Of a DNA stretch of 64,000 nt, positions 29,572 through 39,016 are shown in pieces. Numbering within the stretch: position 1 is the first letter of the stretch; every line of letters begins with the position of its first letter. The stretch spans positions 2,419,001 through 2,483,000 of the forward strand of contig NZ_JBEPOB010000001.1 of NCBI RefSeq assembly GCF_040546595.1, read 5' to 3'. This DNA is from Bosea sp. OAE506 (GTDB lineage: Bacteria > Pseudomonadota > Alphaproteobacteria > Rhizobiales > Beijerinckiaceae). The translations under genes were made by a program, and so were the position numbers. Below the pieces are notes generated by a model that saw only the letters and a program-made list of their open reading frames with translations, had not been told where the DNA came from and did no database searches.

Positions 29572-30033
29572 ATGACCAGCCTGCGCGAGCGCTTCACGGC
29601 CGATCTCAAGGAAGCGATGAAGGCCGGGGACAAGGGCAAGGTCTCGACGATCCGGATGATCACCTCGGCGCTGAAGGACAAGGACATCGAGGCGCGCGGC
29701 CTCGGCAAGGGCGAGACCACGCCCGACGAACTGCTCGCCCTGCTGCAGAAGATGATCAAGCAGCGCCAGGAATCGATCGCGATCTACGACGCCAATGGCC
29801 GCCCCGAGCTCGCCGCCGGCGAGAAGGCGGAGGTCGAGGTGATCGCAGGCTACATGCCCAAGCAGATGTCCGACGACGAGGTGCAGGCCGCCATCGCGGC
29901 CGCAGTCACCGAGAGCGGCGCAGCCTCGGTCAAGGACATGGGCAAGGTCATCGCGATTCTTCGCGCGAAGTTCGCCGGCCAGATGGATTTCGGCAAGGCG
30001 AGCGGGCTGGTGAAGGCCGCGCTGGCAGGCTGA
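29572..30033 (+). CDS. GatB/YqeY domain protein
   Basis: A 153-residue helical protein matching the YqeY family, homologous to the C-terminal tRNA-interacting tail of GatB: LRERFTADLKEAMKAGDKGK, ISALK-like region MITSALKDKDIEARG, YMPKQMSDDEVQAAI, and the C-terminal DFGKASGLVKAAL. The exact role is unknown, perhaps in tRNA-dependent amidation. GAGGAA precedes ATG 29572. It lies upstream of dnaG and rpoD, as commonly seen. Confidence 0.92.
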   Translation: MTSLRERFTADLKEAMKAGDKGKVSTIRMITSALKDKDIEARGLGKGETTPDELLALLQKMIKQRQESIAIYDANGRPELAAGEKAEVEVIAGYMPKQMSDDEVQAAIAAAVTESGAASVKDMGKVIAILRAKFAGQMDFGKASGLVKAALAG

Positions 30034-30094
30034 GGCCGGGCCGGCGCGTTTCTGCCACATCGGCGGGTCAGACTCGCGGCAGAGGAGACATCCG

Positions 30095-30592
30095 ATGCCG
30101 TCATCACGAACCTGTCTCGCCGCGGCCCTGCTGCTGCTCTGCGGCGGCGCCGTGCAGGCGCAGCCTGAGCAAACCGGTTGGGGCAGCGGCTACCAGATGG
30201 GGACGTCCTATGCCGGTGTCTCCAGCGGCGGCGTCCGCCTGACCTTCTATTGCGGCGACGCGGCTGCCGCGAAGGCCAATGCCGCGATCAAGGCCGGCCC
30301 CTATCTCATGGCGAGCCTGCCTCGCCGCGATGCGGCGGACGGGCTCCGTTCGCTCGAGATCCTGATCGACGGCAAGGCAACGCGCATCCCTGTCACGGCC
30401 CAAAGCGCCGGCAACATGGTCGAGCTCACATGGGAGCCGGATCGCCGCTTCGGCGTGGACGCGATGAGGCCGGTCGTGCAGGAGCTGCGACGGGCCGGTA
30501 CACTTTCGCTACGCGCGGGTGTCGAGGCCAGGGCGCTGCCGACGGCCGGTGCCGCGGCGGCGCTGGGGGAGGATCCGCTGCGCTGCCGCTAG
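30095..30592 (+). CDS. Hypothetical secreted protein
   Basis: I do not recognise a family. The 165-residue product begins with a signal peptide (TCLAAALLLLCGGAVQAQ), so it is periplasmic. The mature part has two Cys (FYCGD and LRCR at the C-terminus) that could form a disulfide. Beta-type segments such as SSGGVRLTFYCGD and LEILIDGKATRIPVTAQ resemble small periplasmic beta-sandwich domains. The AGAGGAGA ribosome site is strong. It is inserted between yqeY and dnaG on the same strand. Confidence 0.75.
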   Translation: MPSSRTCLAAALLLLCGGAVQAQPEQTGWGSGYQMGTSYAGVSSGGVRLTFYCGDAAAAKANAAIKAGPYLMASLPRRDAADGLRSLEILIDGKATRIPVTAQSAGNMVELTWEPDRRFGVDAMRPVVQELRRAGTLSLRAGVEARALPTAGAAAALGEDPLRCR

Positions 30593-30678
30593 AGGCGGCT
30601 TGTGGATAGCCGGCGCAAGCGAGCCGGGATCACGATCTGTTCTTGGCTTGTGCTGCGGCAGGGTCCACATAGGACGCG

Positions 30679-32583
30679 ATGAAGTTCCCGCCCTCCATTC
30701 TGGAAGAGATCAAGGCGCGGCTGCCGGTCTCGGCGGTGGTGGGCAAGCGCGTGCGCCTCGCCAAGGCGGGGCGCGAATGGAAGGGGCTGTCGCCCTTCAA
30801 CGCCGAGAAGACGCCGTCCTTCTTCGTCAACGACCAGAAGGCCTCGTTCTTCGATTTCTCGTCGGGCAAGAACGGCGACATCTTCAAATTCGTGATGGAA
30901 ACGGAAGGCCTGTCCTTCCCCGAGGCCGTCGAGAAGCTCGCGGCCGAAGCCGGCGTGACGCTGCCGAAGATCACGCAGGAAGCGCAGGTCCAGGAGGAGC
31001 GGCGCAAGGGCCTGCACGAGGTCGTGGAACTGGCGGCGCGCTTCTTCGAGGCCGAGCTGATGGGCGATCGCGGCGGTCAGGCGCGGCGCTATCTCGCCTC
31101 GCGCGGTCTCGACGGGGAGGCGCGCACGCGTTTCCGCCTCGGCTACGGTCCGGCGGACAGGTTCGCGCTGCGCGATCATCTCGCGGGGAAGGGCGTGTCC
31201 GCCGAGCTGATGATGGAGGCGGGACTGCTCGTGCATGGCGAGGAGATCGCCGTGCCCTACGACCGCTTCCGCGACCGCATCATGTTCCCGATCCATGATT
31301 CGCGCGGGCGTCCCGTCGCCTTCGGCGGGCGCGCGATGAGCGCCGAGGTCTCGGCGAAATACCTGAACTCGCCGGAGACGCCGCTCTTCCACAAGGGCTC
31401 GCTGCTGTTCAACCACCACAATGCCCGCAAGGCCGCCCATGACACGGGGCAGGCGATCGTCGTCGAGGGCTATGTCGACGTCATCGCGATGGCGCTCGCC
31501 GGCTTCCCGCAGACCGTCGCCCCGCTCGGCACGGCCCTGACCGAGGACCAGCTCACGCTGCTCTGGCGCATGGCGGACGAGCCGGTGATCTGCCTCGACG
31601 GCGACAAGGCCGGCCGGAAGGCGGCGAGCCGCGCCATCGACATCGCGCTGCCCCTGCTGGAGCCCGGCAAATCGCTGTCCTTCGCGCTGCTCCCCGAGGG
31701 GCAGGACCCCGACGATCTTGCCCGCTCCGGCGGCAAGGCCGCGATCGCCGAGGTTCTGGGCGCGGCGCGGCCGCTGGTCGACATGCTGTGGACGCGCGAA
31801 CTGGAGGCGGGCCCTCTCGACACTCCCGAACGCCGCGCCGCCTTCGAGCGGCGGCTGAAGGAGCCGCTCGGGCAGATCCGCGACGAGACGACGCGCAAGC
31901 ATTATCGCCGCGAGATGGACGAGCGACTGGCGCAGCTCTTCGCCAGCGCGGCTCCGGCGCGGGCCGAGCGACGCGAGGGCGGAAGTTATCCGCGCGGGCG
32001 GGGCCAGGCCGCTGGCGGACGCGGGCGCGGCGGATTCCCGCAGCCCTCGCCCTGGGCGAGCGGGCCTCTCAAGGCATCCAGCCAGCTGACGCGCACCAAG
32101 ATCATGGCGCGGGGCCGCGGCGAGGATACGCGCGAAGCCTTCATCCTGCTGGCGCTGGCGAGCCATCCGGCGCTGATCCTGCGCTGTGCCGACGAAATTG
32201 CCGATCTGGCGCTGGAGGGCGCGGCGGCCGAGCGCTTCCGCCAGGCGCTGCTCGACGCCACGATGGAAGGCGTTCTCGACGAGGCGGCGCTGGCGGCCCG
32301 GCTGGAGCAGCCCCGCGTGCAGGAGGCCCAGGCGCAGCTGATGGCGGTGACGGGCCCCGCGGAGCGCCTGAAACTGGCGCAAGCCGCTGATCCGGAATCG
32401 GTTTTCGACTCGATTCGTCAGGCTATCGTCTTGCATCATCGCGCGCGGACGCTACATAGCGAGTTGAAGGCAGCCGAGCGCGCATTGGCTGACGAAGCGA
32501 CCGAAGCCAATTTCGCCTGGATCAAGGACGTCAAGGCTCGCCTCGAAAGCATCGAGGGGACCGAGGCGATGTCCGAAGACTGA
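30679..32583 (+). CDS. dnaG: DNA primase with a degenerate zinc-binding motif
   Basis: Synthesises RNA primers at the replication fork. The N-terminal domain, RNA polymerase domain and C-terminal DnaB-binding region are in order over 634 aa. The TOPRIM motifs AIVVEGYVDVIAMALAGF and VICLDGDKAGRKAASRA are intact, as is YLNSPETPLFHKGSLLF. The N-terminal zinc motif is kept in outline (SPFNAEKTPSFFVNDQKASF) but all four ligands are changed: Ser38, Asn41, Asp59 and Ser62 stand where Cys/His/Cys/Cys are expected. The gene sits upstream of rpoD as in the classical macromolecular-synthesis operon. Confidence 0.95.
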   Translation: MKFPPSILEEIKARLPVSAVVGKRVRLAKAGREWKGLSPFNAEKTPSFFVNDQKASFFDFSSGKNGDIFKFVMETEGLSFPEAVEKLAAEAGVTLPKITQEAQVQEERRKGLHEVVELAARFFEAELMGDRGGQARRYLASRGLDGEARTRFRLGYGPADRFALRDHLAGKGVSAELMMEAGLLVHGEEIAVPYDRFRDRIMFPIHDSRGRPVAFGGRAMSAEVSAKYLNSPETPLFHKGSLLFNHHNARKAAHDTGQAIVVEGYVDVIAMALAGFPQTVAPLGTALTEDQLTLLWRMADEPVICLDGDKAGRKAASRAIDIALPLLEPGKSLSFALLPEGQDPDDLARSGGKAAIAEVLGAARPLVDMLWTRELEAGPLDTPERRAAFERRLKEPLGQIRDETTRKHYRREMDERLAQLFASAAPARAERREGGSYPRGRGQAAGGRGRGGFPQPSPWASGPLKASSQLTRTKIMARGRGEDTREAFILLALASHPALILRCADEIADLALEGAAAERFRQALLDATMEGVLDEAALAARLEQPRVQEAQAQLMAVTGPAERLKLAQAADPESVFDSIRQAIVLHHRARTLHSELKAAERALADEATEANFAWIKDVKARLESIEGTEAMSED

Positions 32584-32779
32584 GCGGGGCGCGAGGGTCG
32601 TCCGTCGATCCGCGTGTCGGCCGAGCGTGGTTTACGGTTCATCAAGGATGGGCGGTGCCATCTGGCCTGCGTGATTTGGTTGGGGTGAGCGCGCCGGACC
32701 TGCGGCTGCGCCGCCCCTTTATGCGTCCGCATATGGCTTCTTCCGAGCCGTGGCGGCCAGAGAGTGCGGAGCGCTATTG

Positions 32780-34807
<2,028 letters not shown>

Positions 34808-34816
34808 GACTGACGA

Positions 34817-34842
34817 GGCGGGCCGTGAGGCCCGCCTTTTTT
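34817..34842 (+). terminator. Rho-independent terminator of rpoD
   Basis: GGCGGGCC (34817-34824), loop GTGA, GGCCCGCC (34829-34836), then six T residues. It lies just past the rpoD stop and directly before the ribosome site of the DUF4160 gene. Confidence 0.93.
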
Positions 34843-34854
34843 GCGAGGAGCGCT

Positions 34855-35121
34855 GTGCCGACGATTTCGGTGTTTTTCGGCTTCGTCGTGCAGATGTACT
34901 GGCGGGATCATCCGCCTCCCCACATCCACGCCTTCTACCAAGGCCATGAGGCCTTGATAGCAATCGAGAATGGTGACCTCATTGCCGGCGCTATGCCACC
35001 CGCTGCCTTGCGGCTGCTGCGGGGCTGGGTTCGACGGCATCGGAGTGAGTTGCTGTCGAATTGGGAGCGTGGGAGATTGCGGCAGCCGTTCGAGGCCGTG
35101 CCGGGAGCCGATGTCGAATGA
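34855..35121 (+). CDS. DUF4160 protein
   Basis: An 88-residue protein with the DUF4160 core: [18 protein letters not shown] then [20 protein letters not shown], containing the invariant HxPPHxH-like motif. GTG 34855 follows GAGGAG and is preferred to the longer frame, which would start inside the rpoD terminator. The stop overlaps the start of the DUF2442 gene by 4 bp. The DUF4160/DUF2442 pairing recurs across bacteria and has been treated as a toxin-antitoxin-like module; no activity can be read from the sequence. Confidence 0.82.
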   Translation: MPTISVFFGFVVQMYWRDHPPPHIHAFYQGHEALIAIENGDLIAGAMPPAALRLLRGWVRRHRSELLSNWERGRLRQPFEAVPGADVE

Positions 35122-35393
35122 TCGAGCTGATCAAAATCATTGAGGTCAAGGCGCTCGATTTTCCCCGTTTTTGGGTGAAGTTCTCAAACGGCCGGGAGGG
35201 CGTTCGCGATCTGAACGACGTTCTCGCCGAAGGTGGGCCGATGGTGGAGCCCCTTCGCGATCCGGCGCTCTTCTGCCGGTTGTTCGTCCAATGCGGCGTA
35301 CCGACCTGGCCTAACGGCTTCGATCTCGATGCCATAGCCCTGCATGACGAGATGCTGGCGGCCGGATCGCTTCAGCCGCCTCGGGCGGCCTGA
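35118..35393 (+). CDS. DUF2442 protein
   Basis: A 91-residue protein. [26 protein letters not shown] and the later [16 protein letters not shown] are typical DUF2442 landmarks. The start at ATG 35118 overlaps the DUF4160 stop (ATGA), so the two proteins are made in a coupled way and probably work together. The C-terminus ends in a short Pro/Arg/Ala tail. A hairpin follows at 35430. Confidence 0.85.
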   Translation: MIELIKIIEVKALDFPRFWVKFSNGREGVRDLNDVLAEGGPMVEPLRDPALFCRLFVQCGVPTWPNGFDLDAIALHDEMLAAGSLQPPRAA

Positions 35394-35429
35394 ACGAGCG
35401 AAGCGTTTCCGAGCCAGGATAACGTTGCT

Positions 35430-35452
35430 GCCGGGCGAGCGGGACGCCCGGC
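35430..35452 (+). terminator. Hairpin after the DUF4160/DUF2442 pair
   Basis: GCCGGGCG (35430-35437) and CGCCCGGC (35445-35452) form a perfect 8-bp stem. No T-run follows. It lies between two convergent operons and may serve both. Confidence 0.4.
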
Positions 35453-35504
35453 GACGATCGGTTACCTGAGGGGAGCGAGCGCCCGCCGCACGGCGGCCCG
35501 TCCC

Positions 35505-35987
35505 TCACATCCCCTTCATCAGCGCCACCAGCTGATCGAGTGCCGTGCCCCAGCCCTGCTGGAAGCCCATTTCCTCGTGCTGCTTCTTCGCGGCTTCGTC
35601 CTTGTGCAGGGCGCGGGCCGTGTAGAGCGTTCCGGTCGCGGTCGGCTCGATGGCGACCGAGGCGGTCATGAAGCCGGAGCCCAGCGGGCGGTAGCCGGGG
35701 CCGAGCGCGTCGGTGAAGACCAGCAGCGTCCGGGGAATCACGGCGAGAAAGCAGCCGGTGCTGTCGTTCTTTTCGCCGTTGGGACCCTCCATCACGGTGC
35801 GGAATTTGCCGCCCGGGCGCAGGTCGATCTCGCAGTCGGTGGTGCGCCAGGGGATGGGCGTGAACCACTGCTTCAGCAGGGCCGGCTCGGTCCAGGCGCG
35901 CCAGACCAGTTGCGGCGGCACCGCGACCTCGCGCTTGAGTTCGAGATCGAGCGCCGGGTCGAAGGTGGCGGCGGGCAGGGTCGTCAT
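35505..35987 (-). CDS. SRPBCC/AHSA1-family protein
   Basis: A 160-residue START-like domain: LKREVAVPPQLVWRAWTEPALLKQWF is the standard opening of the AHA1/SRPBCC family, with DLRPGGKFRTVMEGPNGEK and GWGTALDQLVALM at the end. Such proteins bind hydrophobic ligands in a deep cavity. Its start overlaps the ArsR stop by 4 bp (ATGA). This ArsR/SRPBCC pairing is widespread in proteobacteria. The ligand is unknown. Confidence 0.9.
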   Translation of the reverse strand: MTTLPAATFDPALDLELKREVAVPPQLVWRAWTEPALLKQWFTPIPWRTTDCEIDLRPGGKFRTVMEGPNGEKNDSTGCFLAVIPRTLLVFTDALGPGYRPLGSGFMTASVAIEPTATGTLYTARALHKDEAAKKQHEEMGFQQGWGTALDQLVALMKGM

Positions 35988-36328
35988 GGGCGTTCCTCGT
36001 CGTTGTTCAGGTGCAGGACGAAGGCGTCGAGCTGGTCGAGGCGCTGCGTCCAGAGGCTGCGCTGGGCCTCCAGCCAGGTTTCGGCGGCGGCGAGAGGTTC
36101 CCGGCGCAGGGAGCAGGTGCGGACGCGCCCGGATTTGGCCGTGGTGACGAGCCCGCTCTCCTCCAGCACCTTGAGGTGCTGGAGGAAGCTCGGAAGCGCC
36201 ATCTCGAAGGGCCGGGCGAGTTCGCTGACCGAGGCCGGCCCTCGCCCCAACGCCTGCACCACCGCGCGCCGGGTCGGATCGGCCAGGGCACGGAAGGTGT
36301 CGTCGAGGGTGGGGAGCGTCGCGGACAT
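35984..36328 (-). CDS. ArsR-family (SdpR-like) transcriptional repressor
   Basis: A 114-residue winged helix protein: FRALADPTRRAVVQALGRGP, SVSELARPFEMALPSFLQHL (recognition helix) and KVLEESGLVTTAKSGRVRTC. It has no ArsR-type metal-binding ELCVC motif, so it is of the non-metal SdpR type. I use ATG 36328; a TTG four codons upstream is possible. A perfect 8+8 palindrome 25-44 bp upstream is the likely autoregulatory operator. It forms a coupled operon with the SRPBCC gene. Confidence 0.9.
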   Translation of the reverse strand: MSATLPTLDDTFRALADPTRRAVVQALGRGPASVSELARPFEMALPSFLQHLKVLEESGLVTTAKSGRVRTCSLRREPLAAAETWLEAQRSLWTQRLDQLDAFVLHLNNDEERP

Positions 36329-36352
36329 GGGGCGATCCAAGCGGAGAAAAAT

Positions 36353-36372
36353 ACTTAGGTCAATACCTAAGT
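36353..36372. promoter_or_regulatory. Operator of the ArsR/SRPBCC operon
   Basis: ACTTAGGT-caat-ACCTAAGT is a perfect inverted repeat. On the minus strand it contains TTGACC, a near-consensus -35, so a bound repressor would block RNA polymerase. The next upstream gene (LysE-type) is divergent with its start 91 bp away and may be affected too. Confidence 0.65.
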
Positions 36373-36462
36373 TTTGTGGTCTGACGCGGATTGCGGGGAG
36401 ACGGGCTTGATCCCGGCGGTGGCTTGCGGCTTGCTGGCCGCTGCTCCGTGGAGGCTGCCGCC

Positions 36463-37074
36463 ATGTCGCCCGAATTCCTGCTGACCTCGCTGATCGTCGT
36501 CGCCTCGCCGGGCACGGGCGCGATCTACACCATCGCGGCGGGGCTCACCCGGGGCTCGCGGGCGAGCCTGCTCGCGGCCTTTGCCTGCACGCTCGGCATC
36601 GTGCCGCATCTCTTGGCGGCGATGCTGGGGCTGGCGGCGCTGCTGCATGCGAGCGCGCTCGCCTTCGCGGTCGTGAAATATGCCGGCGTCGCCTATCTCT
36701 TGTTCATGGCCTGGCAGACGCTGCAGGAGCATGGCGCGCTCAGCGTCGAGACGAAGGCCGATCCGCGCTCGGCCTGGCGGGTTCTGCGCGACGGCGTCGC
36801 GATCAATGTCCTCAACCCCAAGCTCTCGATCTTCTTCGTCGCCTTCCTGCCGCAGTTCATCTCGGCCGGCGAGGCGGCGCCGCTGGCGCGCATGCTCGAA
36901 CTGTCGGGCGTGTTCATGGCGATGACCTTCGTGGTCTTCGCGCTCTACGGCCTGTTCGCGGCGGCGATGCGCGACAAGGTGGTGACGCGGCCGGCGGTGA
37001 TGGCCTGGCTGCGGCGGGGCTTCGCGGCGGCCTTCGTCGCGCTGGGCGCCAAGCTCGCCGTGACCGAGCGCTGA
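36463..37074 (+). CDS. LysE/RhtB-family exporter
   Basis: Inner-membrane amino-acid exporter of 203 aa with about six helices. LTSLIVVASPGTGAIYTIAAGL contains the family's P-G motif, and NVLNPKLSIFFVAFLPQFI is the second diagnostic stretch. GTGGAGG precedes ATG 36463. The substrate is not predictable. YjbQ follows 5 bp after the stop on the same strand. It is divergent from the ArsR operon. Confidence 0.9.
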   Translation: MSPEFLLTSLIVVASPGTGAIYTIAAGLTRGSRASLLAAFACTLGIVPHLLAAMLGLAALLHASALAFAVVKYAGVAYLLFMAWQTLQEHGALSVETKADPRSAWRVLRDGVAINVLNPKLSIFFVAFLPQFISAGEAAPLARMLELSGVFMAMTFVVFALYGLFAAAMRDKVVTRPAVMAWLRRGFAAAFVALGAKLAVTER

Positions 37075-37079
37075 GCGCC

Positions 37080-37502
37080 ATGGCGGTGCAGACGCTGCTG
37101 GCGATCGCCACGCGCGGTCCGGGGCTCTACGAGTTCACGCGCGAGGTGGCCGCCTTCGTCGCCGGGGCCGGAATCGAGACCGGGCTGCTGACGCTCTTCG
37201 TGCGCCATACCTCCTGCTCGCTGCTGATTCAGGAGAATGCCGACCCGGATGTGCGCGTCGATCTCGAGGCCTTCTTCCGCCGGCTCGTGCCCTCCGCCGA
37301 CGATCCGGCAATGGATTATCTCGTCCATCGGGCGGAGGGGCCCGATGACATGCCCGCCCATATCAAGGCGGCGCTGACGCCCGTCTCGCTCTCGATCCCG
37401 GTGATGGGCGGGCGGCTCGCGCTCGGCACCTGGCAGGGTATCTACCTTTTCGAGCACCGCGCCCGGCCGCATCGCCGCGAGGTCGTGCTGCATCTGGCCT
37501 GA
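37080..37502 (+). CDS. YjbQ/UPF0047-family protein
   Basis: A 140-residue protein of the YjbQ family, annotated as secondary thiamine-phosphate synthase enzyme after the weak activity of the E. coli homologue. The diagnostic stretches are LTLFVRHTSCSLLIQENADP, HRAEGPDDMPAHIKAAL and LGTWQGIYLFEHR, with the conserved His/Glu residues intact. It begins 5 bp after the LysE-type exporter and is probably co-transcribed. True function in the cell is uncertain. Confidence 0.9.
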   Translation: MAVQTLLAIATRGPGLYEFTREVAAFVAGAGIETGLLTLFVRHTSCSLLIQENADPDVRVDLEAFFRRLVPSADDPAMDYLVHRAEGPDDMPAHIKAALTPVSLSIPVMGGRLALGTWQGIYLFEHRARPHRREVVLHLA

Positions 37503-37509
37503 GGCGTCC

Positions 37510-37761
37510 TCATCCCGCCAGATCCGCCTTCAGCGCATCGATCCGTTTCGACGCTTCGGCCTTGCTCAGATCCTCGGCGAAGTCTTCGGGCCGCTGCGTC
37601 TGCTCGGACAGGGTCTTGAGATAGGATGTCTGCGCGCCCGTCATCGGGTCGTCGCCTGACACCCAGTCGGCGGGATCCTTCTGCGTGTTGTCCGGCGGGT
37701 TCGGGTCGCGCTTGGGGTTGTCGTCCAGCGGGCTGGCGTGTTCGTCGGTGTGGCTCGTCAT
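37510..37761 (-). CDS. DUF3072 protein
   Basis: An 83-residue hydrophilic protein: DNPKRDPNPPDNTQKDPADW then VSGDDPMTGAQTSYLKTLSE, matching DUF3072. The N-terminal half is Pro/Asp/Asn-rich and likely disordered; the C-terminal half (AEASKRIDALK) is helical. A GGAGA ribosome site precedes ATG 37761. Function unknown. It converges with YjbQ, with stops 7 bp apart. Confidence 0.85.
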   Translation of the reverse strand: MTSHTDEHASPLDDNPKRDPNPPDNTQKDPADWVSGDDPMTGAQTSYLKTLSEQTQRPEDFAEDLSKAEASKRIDALKADLAG

Positions 37762-37876
37762 GATGCGTCTCCGTTCCTATTTTGTTCACTGACAACGAGC
37801 CGCGCGCCGACGGGTTCCCCATCGCGCCGCAATCTGGGAGAAGGGGCGCGGCGCCCGATGGATCAGGAGACAGGCC

Positions 37877-38164
37877 ATGTCGTTTCTCAAGAAGCTCTTC
37901 GGCGGCGGCCAGGCGGCCGAGGCCAAGCCGACGGGCCCGCTCAAGACCATCGAGCACAACGGTTTCACCATCCATGCCACGCCCTATCAGGAGGGTGGCC
38001 AGTGGCAGCTGTGCGGCGTCGTCGAGAAGACGGTCGAGGGGGAGCTGAAGAGCCATCGCTTCGTCCGGGCCGACCGTTTCCCCGGCAAGGACGAGGCCGT
38101 CGATTTTACCCTGATCAAGGGCCAGCAGCTGGTCGATCAGGCGGGCGAGAGCGTCTTCCGCTAG
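37877..38164 (+). CDS. HlyU-family protein
   Basis: A 95-residue protein named after the Vibrio transcriptional activator HlyU as used for this short Rhizobiales family. It begins MSFLKKLFGGG and continues with KTIEHNGFTIHATPYQEGGQ, WQLCGVVEK, and HRFVRADRFPGKDEAVDFTL. No DNA-binding motif is evident, so regulation of a hemolysin should not be assumed. AGGAGA precedes ATG 37877. Confidence 0.85.
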   Translation: MSFLKKLFGGGQAAEAKPTGPLKTIEHNGFTIHATPYQEGGQWQLCGVVEKTVEGELKSHRFVRADRFPGKDEAVDFTLIKGQQLVDQAGESVFR

Positions 38165-38261
38165 GGTCCTCGGCGGGGGAGCGACGCAAGACCGCAGGAA
38201 CGGACGCGCCTGGCGCGGGTTGTCGAGGCATCATCCTCAACCCGAACAAGGAGGGCGCCCC

Positions 38262-38822
38262 ATGAGCGACCTGTCAGGCAAGACCATCCTCATCCTCGCC
38301 ACCAACGGCTTCGAGCAGTCGGAGCTCGACGTCCCGCATGCCAAGCTGAAGGAAGCCGGCGCGACCGTGCACATCGTCGCGCCCGAGGCCGGCGAGATCA
38401 CCGGCTGGGACCAGAAGGACTGGGGCCGGGCCGTGAAGGTCGACAAGACCCTCGCGGAAGTCAGCGCCGATGCGTATGACGCCATCGTCCTGCCCGGCGG
38501 GCAGATGAACCCCGACACGCTGCGCGGCACGCCCGAGGCGCTGACGCTGATCAAACGCTTCTTCGAGCAGGGCAAGGTTGTTGCCGCCGTCTGCCATGCT
38601 CCCTGGCTGCTGATCGACACCGGCATCGCCAAGGGCCGCCGCCTGACGTCGTACAACACGATGAAGCAGGACATGATCAATGCCGGCGCGCTGTGGGAAG
38701 ACAGCGAGGTCGTGACCGACAAGGGCGTCGTCACCTCGCGCAAGCCCGACGATCTGCCGGCCTTCGTCGCCAAGATCATCGAGGAGATCAACGAAGGCCG
38801 CCACGAGCGCCGCGCCGCCTGA
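38262..38822 (+). CDS. DJ-1/PfpI-family protein (type 1 glutamine amidotransferase-like)
   Basis: A 186-residue cytosolic protein of the PfpI/YhbO branch. ILATNGFEQSELDVPHAKLKE has the conserved catalytic Glu, and VVAAVCHAPWLLID has the nucleophile Cys followed by His, completing the triad; IVLPGGQMNPDTLR lies between. Members are annotated as proteases or glyoxalase/deglycase-like stress proteins; which applies here is unclear. AAGGAGGG before ATG 38262 fixes the start. Confidence 0.92.
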   Translation: MSDLSGKTILILATNGFEQSELDVPHAKLKEAGATVHIVAPEAGEITGWDQKDWGRAVKVDKTLAEVSADAYDAIVLPGGQMNPDTLRGTPEALTLIKRFFEQGKVVAAVCHAPWLLIDTGIAKGRRLTSYNTMKQDMINAGALWEDSEVVTDKGVVTSRKPDDLPAFVAKIIEEINEGRHERRAA

Positions 38823-38855
38823 TTTCGCAGGCCGCCTCCGGGTGGCCAGCGATCC

Positions 38856-38878
38856 GGCCCGGGCTCTCGTCCCGGGCC
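38856..38878 (+). terminator. Hairpin after the DJ-1/PfpI gene
   Basis: GGCCCGGG (38856-38863), loop CTCTCGT, CCCGGGCC (38871-38878): a perfect 8-bp GC stem 34 bp after the stop codon, with no T-run. Confidence 0.45.
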
Positions 38879-39016
38879 CCGTTCAGGGCGGAGTCGCGGC
38901 ACGGCTCCGCCTTGAGCGCCGACCGGGTCCGATCTGCGCGAGCTTGCCGCCGCGCGGCGGACTGCCTACTCCTCGGTGAAGAACGTCTGCCCTGCGAGCA
39001 GGCGCGCCGAGGAAAC

